Part shown: piece after piece, positions 1-7,771 of the stretch | Layout of the letters: the number at the start of each line of letters is the position of its first letter | Numbering within the stretch: position 1 is the first letter of the stretch | Source: Candidatus Firestoneibacteriota bacterium | GTDB lineage: Bacteria > Oederibacteriota > D2-FULL-39-29 > CAIOVX01 | Reading direction: 5' to 3' | DNA length: 32,846 nucleotides | NCBI GenBank assembly: GCA_903915125.1 | Contig: CAIWRR010000116.1 | Span: forward strand, 1-32,846 | Translations under genes and position numbers: made by a program | The notes under the pieces: generated by a model | Seen by the model: the letters and a program-made list of their open reading frames with translations, nothing else | Database searches by the model: none | What the model was told of the DNA's origin: nothing

Positions 1-31
1 GCGTCTTGTTCTGTAAGGAATGATATCTTTC

Positions 32-52
32 ATGCCAGACTCCGTCTGGCAT
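32..52. repeat. Perfect 9-bp inverted repeat (REP-like hairpin)
   Basis: ATGCCAGAC, a 3-base loop TCC, then GTCTGGCAT form a perfect 9-bp stem. Neither strand has a run of T after the stem, so this does not look like an ordinary Rho-independent terminator. It lies beyond the 3' end of the Spy-like gene, outside the 9-bp-unit repeat. Short GC-rich palindromes of this shape are often REP elements or transposon-end relics, but only one copy is in the window. Confidence 0.6.
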
Positions 53-58
53 AGCAGA

Positions 59-168
59 ATAACGTTTGTAACGAAATCACGACCAGCGATGCGCCTAGAC
101 TGCTCTTTGACCTGTTAGTGATTTTGCCTTACGTTATAAACGTTACAAACTTTACAAACGTTATAAAC
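59..168. repeat. Palindromic 9-bp-unit repeat, copy 1 (after the spy-like gene)
   Basis: The right arm at 132-168 is four tandem 9-mers (CGTTATAAA, CGTTACAAA, a diverged CTTTACAAA, CGTTATAAA) plus a final C. A shorter left arm at 59-73 carries about two units in the opposite orientation (ATAACGTTTGTAACG). Between them lie about 58 bases of unrelated sequence. The right arm ends 8 bases from the stop codon of the minus-strand Spy-like gene at 177. Copies 2 and 3 have the same unit, orientation and stop-codon placement. Confidence 0.8.
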
Positions 169-176
169 TTCTTGCT

Positions 177-722
177 TTACTGTTTCCCTTCCGGCCTATT
201 TCTATCCCTTACCTCCTTCGCCATCTCAGTCAGATACTTATTAAACTGCCTTTCAAAAGAGATAAGTTTGATCCTCTGTCTTGCTGTAAGGCCTTCCTGC
301 AGTTTCCGCCGGTATTCATTGGTTTTTTGGTGCATCTCAGTCTCAATGTTATCCAATTCATCCAGTTTCTGCTTTAACACATTTTCGTCAGAGTCCTTTA
401 CACCGCTCATTTTATTCAGCTCTTCGGAGATTTTGTTCCTCTTTAGAGCGTAACTCTTCAAAATATCTTCCTGCTCGTAATAGGCCGTGAAGAATTTTCC
501 GGCCTGTTCCGGCGTGAGCTCCAAAACCCTCTTAAGTTTCGCGATTTTCAAATCCTCAATATTCTCTTTGAAATTTCCTGGCCCGGACACCGCATCAGGC
601 CTTGCAGGCCTCTGAATCTGCGGATGAACCGGACGCGCGCCTTTTTCAGGCGTGGTCACATCCTGTTGCGCAAATGCAAAACCCGCGATAAAGGTCAGCA
701 TAATCGCTATTTTTGTTTTCAT
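177..722 (-). CDS. Secreted Spy/CpxP-like periplasmic protein (LTxxQ family)
   Basis: This is a small exported helical protein of 181 residues. The N-terminus (MKTKIAIMLTFIAGFAFAQQ) is a signal peptide with likely cleavage after AFA. Two LTxxQ-type motifs are visible: LTPEQ in the middle and LTARQ near the C-terminus. Paired LTxxQ motifs are the hallmark of Spy/CpxP periplasmic chaperones and stress sensors. The region between them is highly charged and probably helical. I chose the ATG at 722 because GGAGG lies a few bases upstream; a start 30 bases further out lacks this and would precede the signal peptide. It follows gspD by 68 bases and is probably the last gene of the T2SS operon. Chaperoning of secretin or exported substrates is inference. 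Confidence 0.72.
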   Translation of the reverse strand: MKTKIAIMLTFIAGFAFAQQDVTTPEKGARPVHPQIQRPARPDAVSGPGNFKENIEDLKIAKLKRVLELTPEQAGKFFTAYYEQEDILKSYALKRNKISEELNKMSGVKDSDENVLKQKLDELDNIETEMHQKTNEYRRKLQEGLTARQRIKLISFERQFNKYLTEMAKEVRDRNRPEGKQ

Positions 723-790
723 TTTACCTCCGCTTCTTTGCGAATTAGACACCGCCGGCTCCGCTATGGTTTAATTGCGCCGTTGAAGCC

Positions 791-2692
791 CTACTTGCCG
801 AGCTTCTCCATTCTCCGCTCCATTGACCTTATGGTTTCCCCTGAATCTTTCGCGTTATCAATTATATGAGGAGTAAGGAATATCAGCAATTCCGACTTCT
901 CTTTTGTTGTCTGGCTGGAGTTAAAGAGGAAACCAATAAGAGGAATATCCCCCAAAATAGGAACCTTGTTTTCGGTGACAAGCGACTGGTCGGTCATTAT
1001 GCCGCCAAGCACCATTGTCTCTCCGTCTTTAACGCGGACCGATGTAACCGCATCGCGGTTATCCAGAACGGGAGCACCAAAATAGGTGGTTGAGGTTATC
1101 TTGCTGACATTCTGATGGACAGTCATGGTAACAAAGCTGTCTTGGTTAATATGCGGCGTAACCTCAAGCGTGGTGCCTACTGTGTTGTAGTTATAAGTAT
1201 AAATCACCTGGCCGCCGCTGGTGGTTTGGCTTCCCGTTACATTGGGCACCTGCTGGCCGACGGTCACAGTGGCCTTCTGGTTGTCAAGAGTAAGAATTTT
1301 TGGGGCAGATTTTACGTCAACTTTTGTTTCCTGCATCAGGCTGTGAATTATAGCGCTCGTATTTCCCTGAAGCAGTGAGTACTGGAAGTCAGGGGTTTTT
1401 CCGGAGAGAGCCAAAGAGTTTGAAAAGGTGCCGTTGTAATCAACCCCGCCAAGTTTTGGAATACCGGGGAGACTCCATTCCACCCCAAGCGCGAGATCCT
1501 TTGTAAGAGTAACATCTACCACCAGGACTTCCACAAGAACCTGAGACTGTTTCTTGTCGAGTTGTTCAAGGGTTGTCCGTATTAAAGAAAGAGTCTGCGG
1601 CGTCGCTACCGCGATCAGAGTGTTGCTGGTAGCCTCTGCCACAATAGTCACCGTCTCTCCCGGCTGCTGGGTGCCGCCCAAACCATACTGCGGCCCGCGG
1701 AACTGCTGGTTTGCCTGGTTGGTAATCGTGGTAGCATTGTTGAAGACCTGGTTCAGAACATTCGCGAGGTTCTTCGAGTCGCCGAATTTCAGCGGGTAAA
1801 TATTTACCGAGAGGGCTCTGGTGGAGGCTTTCTCCAGGCTGTCAATAATTGTCAGCAGCGTCTTAATATTTGAAAGGCTGTTGATTACTATCAAGGAATT
1901 TGAAGAGTCGTTTGACAGAATCATTCCCCAGAGCGGTATCAGCGAAGAAAGGTCTATCCTTATCTTCGAAGCAGTCAAATTCTTCAGCGGTATTATCTGG
2001 AGCACTACATCGTCTCCCTCGGTCGCCAAAGCCGGATCCGCGTTAACAACGATGCGGAGATTGGCCTGCCGTAAACCCGCCACCGGGACTATTTTCATTA
2101 CGCTTCCCGTAAGAATAGCGGAGTAGCCTTTGCTAAGAAGCACAACATCGAGTATTTTGAAAGCCTCTTCCAGAGAAACTTGCCCCTTGGAATAGACAGT
2201 AACATTGCCCGCAACAGGCCCGATGTGTTTGAACGGTTCCTGTTTGGCCTGCTGTTGCTGCTGTTGCTGTTGAACAGCGTAATAAGGCTGGTTCAATTGC
2301 GGTGTGCCTTGCTGGGATTGCGGATCTGTAATGACGCTTGTCGGAACATCTCCGCCGAGATTCACCATCGTCAAACCGCTCGCGTTCGAAAGGAACTCAA
2401 TGAGTTTTGCTATATCCTCTTCCTTGAAACTGAACTGGACTTTTTTTGTCCAGTCAACCCCCGGCACATCTGAGAATTTTTTGTAGGGGATCGCGGGCAT
2501 TCCTGCGTCTGTAGCTGCCGTTGAAGCTCCAAGTATCAAAGGCGCCTTTGAGACGGAGACAGTGACCTTGTCATTTTGCTCGGGAGCAAGGGCGTCCGGC
2601 TCCTGCACAAGCCGGATAACATCCCTATTCGCGGCGCAGGATGAAAAGAAAGCTGCCGCAATTAGCACGATTAACATCATTCTGTTTGTCAT
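791..2692 (-). CDS. gspD: Type II secretion outer-membrane secretin GspD
   Basis: This protein forms the outer-membrane channel of the T2SS. The 633-residue product begins with a lipoprotein-like signal (FFSSC, Cys19), so it may be lipidated and need no pilotin. An N0-like fold starts near residue 85 but is interrupted at about 112-158 by a Gln/Pro-rich insert with eight consecutive Gln (141-148). Two NIII-type domains follow (about 211-290 and 293-381), then the secretin core (about 383-620) with the family signature around VPILGDIPLIGFLF. Typical GspD has three NIII-type repeats, so one appears to be missing. AGGAG lies 6 bases before the ATG. Placing gspD last, after gspM, is unusual but the gene is contiguous with the operon. 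Confidence 0.93.
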   Translation of the reverse strand: MTNRMMLIVLIAAAFFSSCAANRDVIRLVQEPDALAPEQNDKVTVSVSKAPLILGASTAATDAGMPAIPYKKFSDVPGVDWTKKVQFSFKEEDIAKLIEFLSNASGLTMVNLGGDVPTSVITDPQSQQGTPQLNQPYYAVQQQQQQQQAKQEPFKHIGPVAGNVTVYSKGQVSLEEAFKILDVVLLSKGYSAILTGSVMKIVPVAGLRQANLRIVVNADPALATEGDDVVLQIIPLKNLTASKIRIDLSSLIPLWGMILSNDSSNSLIVINSLSNIKTLLTIIDSLEKASTRALSVNIYPLKFGDSKNLANVLNQVFNNATTITNQANQQFRGPQYGLGGTQQPGETVTIVAEATSNTLIAVATPQTLSLIRTTLEQLDKKQSQVLVEVLVVDVTLTKDLALGVEWSLPGIPKLGGVDYNGTFSNSLALSGKTPDFQYSLLQGNTSAIIHSLMQETKVDVKSAPKILTLDNQKATVTVGQQVPNVTGSQTTSGGQVIYTYNYNTVGTTLEVTPHINQDSFVTMTVHQNVSKITSTTYFGAPVLDNRDAVTSVRVKDGETMVLGGIMTDQSLVTENKVPILGDIPLIGFLFNSSQTTKEKSELLIFLTPHIIDNAKDSGETIRSMERRMEKLGK

Positions 2693-2761
2693 GATTTCTC
2701 CTGTCCATTTATTTGTTATTTCAGTATGCTAAAGCCGCCGGAACCTTGATGCCGGAGAGGC

Positions 2762-3784
2762 TCATTCATCCGTGTTTGCCCTGTTCCTTCTTGAACGCCT
2801 TAAAGGCTGCGCCGTAGGATAGCCTGGAACCGGCGACAGCGAAGGCGCAGGCGCGCTTTCTTGCGCCCCTGCGGAAACAGGAGGAGCTGCAGTACTCCCG
2901 CTCTTGTTGCCGGCCATCGCATTCATCAGCCAGGCAGGCAGTTTCTCTTTTTCAAAAGCATCTCCAAGCTTCCAGGTGAATTTTTCCGCGCCCACAGTTA
3001 TTTCGACGTTATCTTCTTTGACTGCCGAGCTGCCGCCCGCTTTCTTAAGATCAACCGTTGCCCGCCTGTTCAGCGAATCGGTTACTATGATAAGATCGCT
3101 ATCCCCGTCGCTCATTTGGGCCGTAAGGGTCCACTTGAGGACAGGATCCGGTTCGGTTTCTTCCGCAGGCGGAGATGGCGGTCTCATCTCTGCCTTTATT
3201 TCCGCGAAAATATCCCGCCAGCTTGCCATGAATCTGTCCTGATCGGCATAGACTGCTTTGGCTCCGGCGCCCGCAGCAAGAAACGAGACTGTAGCGGTGC
3301 CTTCCAGTTGTCTCATGCCGGAATAGGAACCGCCGGCAAGGGAACTTATCCTCCAGCTGCTTACCGCGAGCCGAGGGGTTGTATTCTCGCACATAAACAG
3401 GAACCTCTCAAAGGTGCTAAAATTGCAGACAAATCTCATCTGGAAAGCCGAGATGCCGTTAACAGCGCCTGAGGCAGTGTCCTGGAAACTCTTAACCCTT
3501 ATATTGCTTTTCCCGGTAAGTTTCTCCAGGTAATTAAGGAGATAGATAACGGGTTTTTCCTTCTGTTTTCCGGGCTTGCCGTCTGTTGAGGCGGACAGCT
3601 GTTTCTTGAGCAGTTCGGATTTTAAAGAGAGTTGTTCTATTTCGGCAGAGTAAAACCTGTATGAAGCTAAAGACGGCTCAAGGAACTTGACATATATAAC
3701 CGCCGGGATGCCTACGGCAATTATCACAGGTATGGCTATCCTTTCAAAGAAACCACTTTTCCCGAAAAGACTCTTTTTTTCCAT
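2762..3784 (-). CDS. gspM: GspM/PilO-like T2SS inner-membrane protein with C-terminal extension
   Basis: This is assigned mainly by position and architecture. A short cytoplasmic N-terminus is followed by one membrane segment (about 14-34), a coiled-coil stretch (about 45-63) and a PilO/GspM-like alpha/beta region (about 76-170). GspM proteins are usually about 160 residues; this one is 340. The extra half has a Pro-rich linker (about 200-214), a beta-rich stretch (about 217-286, including a VEITVGAEKF strand) and a Pro/Ala/Ser-rich tail. Its ATG overlaps the gspL stop by one base (TAATG), so the two are translationally coupled, as GspL and GspM are partners. The extension could stand in for the missing GspC, but that is a guess. 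Confidence 0.7.
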   Translation of the reverse strand: MEKKSLFGKSGFFERIAIPVIIAVGIPAVIYVKFLEPSLASYRFYSAEIEQLSLKSELLKKQLSASTDGKPGKQKEKPVIYLLNYLEKLTGKSNIRVKSFQDTASGAVNGISAFQMRFVCNFSTFERFLFMCENTTPRLAVSSWRISSLAGGSYSGMRQLEGTATVSFLAAGAGAKAVYADQDRFMASWRDIFAEIKAEMRPPSPPAEETEPDPVLKWTLTAQMSDGDSDLIIVTDSLNRRATVDLKKAGGSSAVKEDNVEITVGAEKFTWKLGDAFEKEKLPAWLMNAMAGNKSGSTAAPPVSAGAQESAPAPSLSPVPGYPTAQPLRRSRRNRANTDE

Positions 3785-5046
3785 TACTTTTCGCCCCTTT
3801 GGCGTATTTTCATCTGGAACTGCACCGCGAGTTTTGCTCCGGTACCGGCGTCGTTCGCGAAAGCGAGCTCCGCGGAATATCCTGGCAGTTTATTGAGATT
3901 TTCGAGAAAAACTGTAACTCCTTGTCTTGTGGCAGAGGAACCCCTGGCCGTCAAATCCCCCTTGTTGTCAGATGATAGTTCGTTCAATATTACTTCCGAA
4001 GGCACGGTCTTGCTTATATCCACGAGCACGCGGCTCCAGACCCTTCCGGAAAGGCCTCCCTGAATAGAAAGCGCGGACTTGAGTTCAGCCGCCTGCTTTT
4101 CCGCCGATTTTGCCATAAAAAACAAAACAAGAGTCAGCACTAAAAAAAGCGCGCTGACCGCGAAGCCGGCTTTCCGGAGGATAGCCAGCATATCTTTGGA
4201 GCGGCCTTCCTGGGCGAGGTTGCTGTTAAGGTTTAGCTTCAGGGCGCCGTGCCCGGTCAAAGCCGACGCAATTCCCGCGCAAAGCGCGAAGTTTACGGGA
4301 TCGGCACCGGCAGACTTCAAGCCCGCGGCAAGTTCAGGAGGAAGGGCCAATAGCGCTGTTTTCATTCCTGACTTTTCGAGTTTTTCGTTTAATTCCGCGG
4401 AATTTGACAATACTTTATCAGGAATAATGCCGGTCATCGCAAGGGCTTCAGCTGCAGCCTTAACCGCCGCAGAAACGTCAGGCTCTTCCAAAAGAGACGC
4501 GCCCCTGGAAAATATTAGCACCCCGTTCTTTGAAACGAGCAGTTCAAAACGGTCCTTTGAAATATATACCGCCATGCAGGTACCGTTCGCCGCGGCTCCG
4601 CTGAGCCTTAAGAGCTCATAAAGCCCTATGGTCGAAGGAACGATAGATAAGCCCTGCTTTTCAAATACCTGCAGCGGTTTAAGTAAAGACTTTAACTGGT
4701 CTGAAGCTGCCGCGGAAAACAGAACAAACGCCTTCCCCCGTGCCGAGGACATGACAGCGGAGTCCCAGAGCGACTTTTCCTTTTCAAAAGGCAGGCCTTC
4801 TTCCGCTTCCTTAAGCACTTCTGCTTGAAGCGCAGCACCCTCAGCTTCAATTTCAAGGGTTCTGACTACGCAGTTTTCCCTCGGGAGAATGACCGTGACC
4901 GCTCCGCGCGGAAGCGCCTTATTCAGCCCGGAAGGATATTCCGCGGCCTGAAGGACTTGAAAACCGCTCTTATCTTTACTGCGGACCGAGAGCAGTCTCG
5001 CGGACCCGTTTACCAACTCTACTATATTGAAGGTCTTCTCAAACAT
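3784..5046 (-). CDS. gspL: GspL/PilM-PilN-like T2SS inner-membrane assembly protein
   Basis: This is the inner-membrane platform protein that links the GspE ATPase to the periplasm. The first ~285 residues resemble the PilM/GspL actin-like (ASKHA) fold, with short strands such as CMAVYISKDRFELLVSKNG. A single membrane helix follows (about 293-312, ending VLFFMA), then a PilN-like periplasmic region ending in short strands. I chose the ATG at 5046 because AGGACGG lies 4 bases upstream. A longer frame to 5085 would add 13 residues overlapping gspK and has no ribosome-binding site. The stop overlaps the gspM start. Confidence 0.8.
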   Translation of the reverse strand: MFEKTFNIVELVNGSARLLSVRSKDKSGFQVLQAAEYPSGLNKALPRGAVTVILPRENCVVRTLEIEAEGAALQAEVLKEAEEGLPFEKEKSLWDSAVMSSARGKAFVLFSAAASDQLKSLLKPLQVFEKQGLSIVPSTIGLYELLRLSGAAANGTCMAVYISKDRFELLVSKNGVLIFSRGASLLEEPDVSAAVKAAAEALAMTGIIPDKVLSNSAELNEKLEKSGMKTALLALPPELAAGLKSAGADPVNFALCAGIASALTGHGALKLNLNSNLAQEGRSKDMLAILRKAGFAVSALFLVLTLVLFFMAKSAEKQAAELKSALSIQGGLSGRVWSRVLVDISKTVPSEVILNELSSDNKGDLTARGSSATRQGVTVFLENLNKLPGYSAELAFANDAGTGAKLAVQFQMKIRQRGEK

Positions 5047-5072
5047 TTTCCGTCCTTTGATTTCTCCCGTTT

Positions 5073-5915
5073 TTATTCTTCCCACCAGTCAAGAATATAG
5101 ATTATTTCATGTTTGTCCAGCCAATTTTCTACTACTGTGTTTATTGTTACTTTAATTGTATCATTCAATGTTGCGGTAGACCTTACGCGAAATACCGGGG
5201 CCGAGAAAGTGAAATAGTTTACATTTGGCAAAGCCATCCTTGGCGCTCTGCTTGAAATAAAGGCCCACACACTCCTGTCCCGAAAGGGGCGCTTCTGTAT
5301 AAGCTGAGGCGTCAGCGTCGCCGGCCCGTTAAACTCCTCTATCTGGGTCTTCAATACCATTGAAGAGGCGGTATTAACATTCAAAGAAGCCGACCCCGGA
5401 GTGCCTATCGAGTAGACCGTAAAATAGGGAATAATCTTAAAACAATCATCCACATCAAGTTCCGGAACAAGCCCCAGTTCTTCGACATGAAGAAGAAGCC
5501 CGTGTTCCCGCCTCCACTTCATAACTCCGCGCGCCTTGGTTGCCGCGTCTTTTAGTCCAAGCTCCTCAAACATTCTGCGCATAAGAAATTCCGAAGCGGT
5601 ATTTATATTTGCCTTGCTTTTCTCGTCCTCGATGGTTGCGGTGTAGACGCCCTCCCCGAATTTAACCTCTTTCTTTCCGCTGTTTAGCGAATTTATTCCG
5701 GCGAGGTTGGAATATCTGTTCTGAGCGCGGTTAGTCTCAAAAACCATTGTGTTGGCGCCTGCCCTGGCAACATAGAACGCTTTTACCCTGAGCTCATAAT
5801 TCTTAACCGCCCTCTGCTGGAGCTTAACGTAGACTGTCAACCCGGCGGACACAACCATAAGTATGGCAGAGATCCAGAGAGCAGCCATGGCTATGTAGCC
5901 TCTTTCTCTCTTCAG
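5073..5915 (-). CDS. gspK: Minor pseudopilin GspK (T2SS tip), probable CTG start
   Basis: GspK sits in the pseudopilus tip complex with GspI and GspJ. The sequence KRERG^YIAMAALW is a type III prepilin signal with the hydrophobic helix that follows. It lacks the Glu at mature position 5 carried by the other pseudopilins here, which is typical of GspK. The length (about 280 residues), the helical insert region and the closing strands fit the family. No ATG, GTG or TTG lies close to the signal. I placed the start at CTG 5915, four bases after GAAGGGGG. The open frame continues upstream to a TTG at 6005, but those residues are translated from an intergenic repeat. The start is uncertain; the identity is firm. 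Confidence 0.85.
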   Translation of the reverse strand: MKRERGYIAMAALWISAILMVVSAGLTVYVKLQQRAVKNYELRVKAFYVARAGANTMVFETNRAQNRYSNLAGINSLNSGKKEVKFGEGVYTATIEDEKSKANINTASEFLMRRMFEELGLKDAATKARGVMKWRREHGLLLHVEELGLVPELDVDDCFKIIPYFTVYSIGTPGSASLNVNTASSMVLKTQIEEFNGPATLTPQLIQKRPFRDRSVWAFISSRAPRMALPNVNYFTFSAPVFRVRSTATLNDTIKVTINTVVENWLDKHEIIYILDWWEE

Positions 5916-5928
5916 AAAGCCCCCTTCA

Positions 5929-6173
5929 GGAAAATTCGAAGCACTAAATTCGAAATTCGAAACACACTGCGTCGTACAATCAGCTGCGCTTTGAATAAGC
6001 ACCAAATCTCAAATCACAAGCACCAAATAATCATCAAAAAACAAAACAGCAACAAGAAAAAACAACTACCCCAAAACTTTCTTTTTCTATTCTTATGTGT
6101 TTATTTGTGATTTGATGCTTGGGATTTGGTGCTTCATCCCGTTTCGAATTTCCTGCTTCAGATTTCGAATTTG
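5929..6173. repeat. Compound palindrome of 7-bp units between gspJ and gspK
   Basis: An inner pair of 34-base arms (5997-6030 and 6101-6134) is built from degenerate A-rich heptamers (AAGCACC, AAATCTC, AAATCAC). The arms match in inverted orientation at 25 of 34 positions. Outside them an outer pair (5929-5965 and 6141-6173) carries repeated ATTCGAA / TTCGAAT blocks, also inverted. The centre (about 6031-6100) is A-rich low-complexity sequence. The element starts 3 bases after the gspJ stop codon and ends just before the gspK ribosome-binding site. It fills this 260-base gap, in which I see no gene. Confidence 0.8.
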
Positions 6174-6175
6174 CC

Positions 6176-6874
6176 CTATCTTTCATATCCCACCAGATTA
6201 ACACACGATTCCAAGACCGCGTAAACAGGCTTGACGCCATAGCTTTTTGCCGTAACCTTAAAATTGACAATCTGAGGGAGCAAGTTATGATAATTATTGC
6301 CTCTTGCTTGCTTAAGCGAATCAGTGTCCCAGCTGTCAACCCAAGACTGTTTTTTGCCGTCGTAATAGGAAAAAACTACAGCGGTAATATTGTCAAGGAC
6401 TTCCTTCTCCTCGTTTTTCCAGGGCGCGGTCGCGAAATCCCATACCGAACTTCTTTGAAAACAGGCTTCAACCCCTTCCGCGGAAGAAGCGGGACCATAC
6501 GTAACCTTGGCCCTGTATGACCGTCTGGGGAAATACTCCGGCCAGTAAAGAGAGACCGGCCTGGAATAGGTCATTACTTCCACGGAAGCCGCCGTGCCTT
6601 TAAATGCGAAATAATCTCTTTTGATAAGCGCCGATGCAAAACCGGAGTTTTTGCCAAAAAATACCGGTTCCGAGGCGCCCGTGGATCTTAAATCCCTGGT
6701 TAAATTTTTTATCATGTTGCGGGCTGAAAGATAGGCCTCGCATTCTTTGCGGTAATTGTCGTATGCGCCCAATCCCGCGGAAAAAGTAGTGTACACTCCG
6801 GACATTATAATGACTATGATCGCGAGCCCCACCATAAGTTCTATCAGCGTATACCCGCGCTCTCTCAGTTCCAA
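6176..6874 (-). CDS. gspJ: Minor pseudopilin GspJ
   Basis: GspJ is a minor pseudopilin of the T2SS tip complex. The N-terminus reads RERG^YTLIELMVGLAIIV: a prepilin peptidase site, Glu at mature position 5 and a long hydrophobic helix. The rest is beta-rich, and the length of 232 residues is normal for GspJ. The start is a TTG at 6874, overlapping the last ten bases of gspI; the codons before the processing site leave little room for another choice. It is followed by the heptamer palindrome rather than directly by gspK. Confidence 0.86.
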   Translation of the reverse strand: MELRERGYTLIELMVGLAIIVIIMSGVYTTFSAGLGAYDNYRKECEAYLSARNMIKNLTRDLRSTGASEPVFFGKNSGFASALIKRDYFAFKGTAASVEVMTYSRPVSLYWPEYFPRRSYRAKVTYGPASSAEGVEACFQRSSVWDFATAPWKNEEKEVLDNITAVVFSYYDGKKQSWVDSWDTDSLKQARGNNYHNLLPQIVNFKVTAKSYGVKPVYAVLESCVNLVGYER

Positions 6875-7257
6875 TTCTGCACCGCCGGCATCCTCGTAAT
6901 GAAAAGGCTTTCGAGGTTCATTGAACGGTCAGCCCTGCGGGACGTATAGGCAACGCTCAGTTTTATGTTTATAAGCGAATAGAAATTTGTCCTTTGAACA
7001 ACGGCTGATTGCTGCGACCAGGAATAGCCCGGCCAGTCTGCCCCGAAATCTCCCGACTCAGAAGCCTTGAATGCGTCGCGCCCGCCGAGCTGTTCCATCT
7101 CCTTTTGCGCCAGCGTTACCGCTATGCTTTGCTTTTTTATCTCTTCGACAGCCGCAAGCCCTGCCGCGACAGACTGGAGAGCCGCAACTATCACTATGCT
7201 CAAAATAGCAACGCCGACAAGCGCTTCCAGAAGTATGTAGCCCCTGTTACTTTTCAT
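6865..7257 (-). CDS. gspI: Minor pseudopilin GspI
   Basis: GspI nucleates the pseudopilus tip. The sequence MKSNRG^YILLEALVGVAIL is a classic type III prepilin signal with Glu5, and the following ALAQKEMEQL-like segment (here VTLAQKEMEQLGG) is typical of GspI. The length of 130 residues matches the family. The ATG at 7257 lies inside the last codons of gspH (11-base overlap), and the stop lies inside the start of gspJ, so H, I and J are translationally coupled. Prepilin peptidase must be encoded elsewhere. Confidence 0.9.
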   Translation of the reverse strand: MKSNRGYILLEALVGVAILSIVIVAALQSVAAGLAAVEEIKKQSIAVTLAQKEMEQLGGRDAFKASESGDFGADWPGYSWSQQSAVVQRTNFYSLINIKLSVAYTSRRADRSMNLESLFITRMPAVQNWN

Positions 7258-7771
7258 AGTTCAGCAATTTTACCGTCCCGGTGGTTGCCGCGAAAACCAG
7301 CGTATAAATTTCACCTATTGCTCCGGAGAGCACCACGGAACCGCTCTCCGAACTTCCGTCAGGGTAAAAGGTTATGTAATCCGGCGCTCCCGACGCGGCC
7401 GCTCCCGAAATAGACCGAGGCGTGTTTAAGCTCTTTATGGCTACTTCGCTGATTAGAACTATCTGTTTTACCTCGGCCGGAACCTCGTACTGCAGAGTAG
7501 CCGGGTTCATTCCGGATAGCGTTACGGTGTTCGCTCCGGGGTCAAAGGTTACGCGGTAATTGACCCCTTTTGCCTCTGCAAGATTCCTCGCCAGATCTGA
7601 CATTCCGGCGGACTTCGCGGCCTCCAGATAGGCCTTTTTCGAAGCATAGAAATTCCCGAACCAGATTGAGAGCACAGCCGTCATCGATATGATTATCGAT
7701 ACGACGATAAGCATTTCAACTAGCGTGAATCCGCGGTTATTTATTCTCTGACCAGTTCGTAATATCCGCAT
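7247..7771 (-). CDS. gspH: Minor pseudopilin GspH
   Basis: GspH joins the major pseudopilin shaft to the tip. The N-terminus has a 13-residue basic leader, then NNRG^FTLVEMLIVVSIII with Glu5. The 174-residue length and the beta-rich C-terminal half fit GspH. The ATG at 7771 overlaps the end of gspG by 35 bases, an unusually long overlap. An AGGG lies about 6 bases upstream and no other standard start codon sits closer to the signal, so I kept it. Confidence 0.85.
   Translation of the reverse strand: MRILRTGQRINNRGFTLVEMLIVVSIIISMTAVLSIWFGNFYASKKAYLEAAKSAGMSDLARNLAEAKGVNYRVTFDPGANTVTLSGMNPATLQYEVPAEVKQIVLISEVAIKSLNTPRSISGAAASGAPDYITFYPDGSSESGSVVLSGAIGEIYTLVFAATTGTVKLLNYEK

Noticed and set aside
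118-453. Plus-strand open frame starting in repeat copy 1
   Set aside because: Its N-terminal VINVTN-like repeats come from translating the 9-bp unit, and the rest is antisense to the Spy-like gene.
2861-3472. 203-residue plus-strand open frame opposite gspM
   Set aside because: A shadow of gspM with no family features, and the only opposite-strand candidate in a fully minus-strand operon.
4079-4621. 180-residue plus-strand open frame opposite gspL
   Set aside because: Ala/Ser/Phe-rich mirror of the GspL coding frame; no start signal and no recognisable domain.
5916-6005. N-terminal extension of gspK to the TTG at 6005
   Set aside because: These codons lie in the repeat, would put 30 extra residues before the prepilin signal, and lack a ribosome-binding site.
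6034-6339. 101-residue minus-strand open frame across the heptamer palindrome
   Set aside because: It overlaps gspJ out of frame and its C-terminal part is translated low-complexity repeat.
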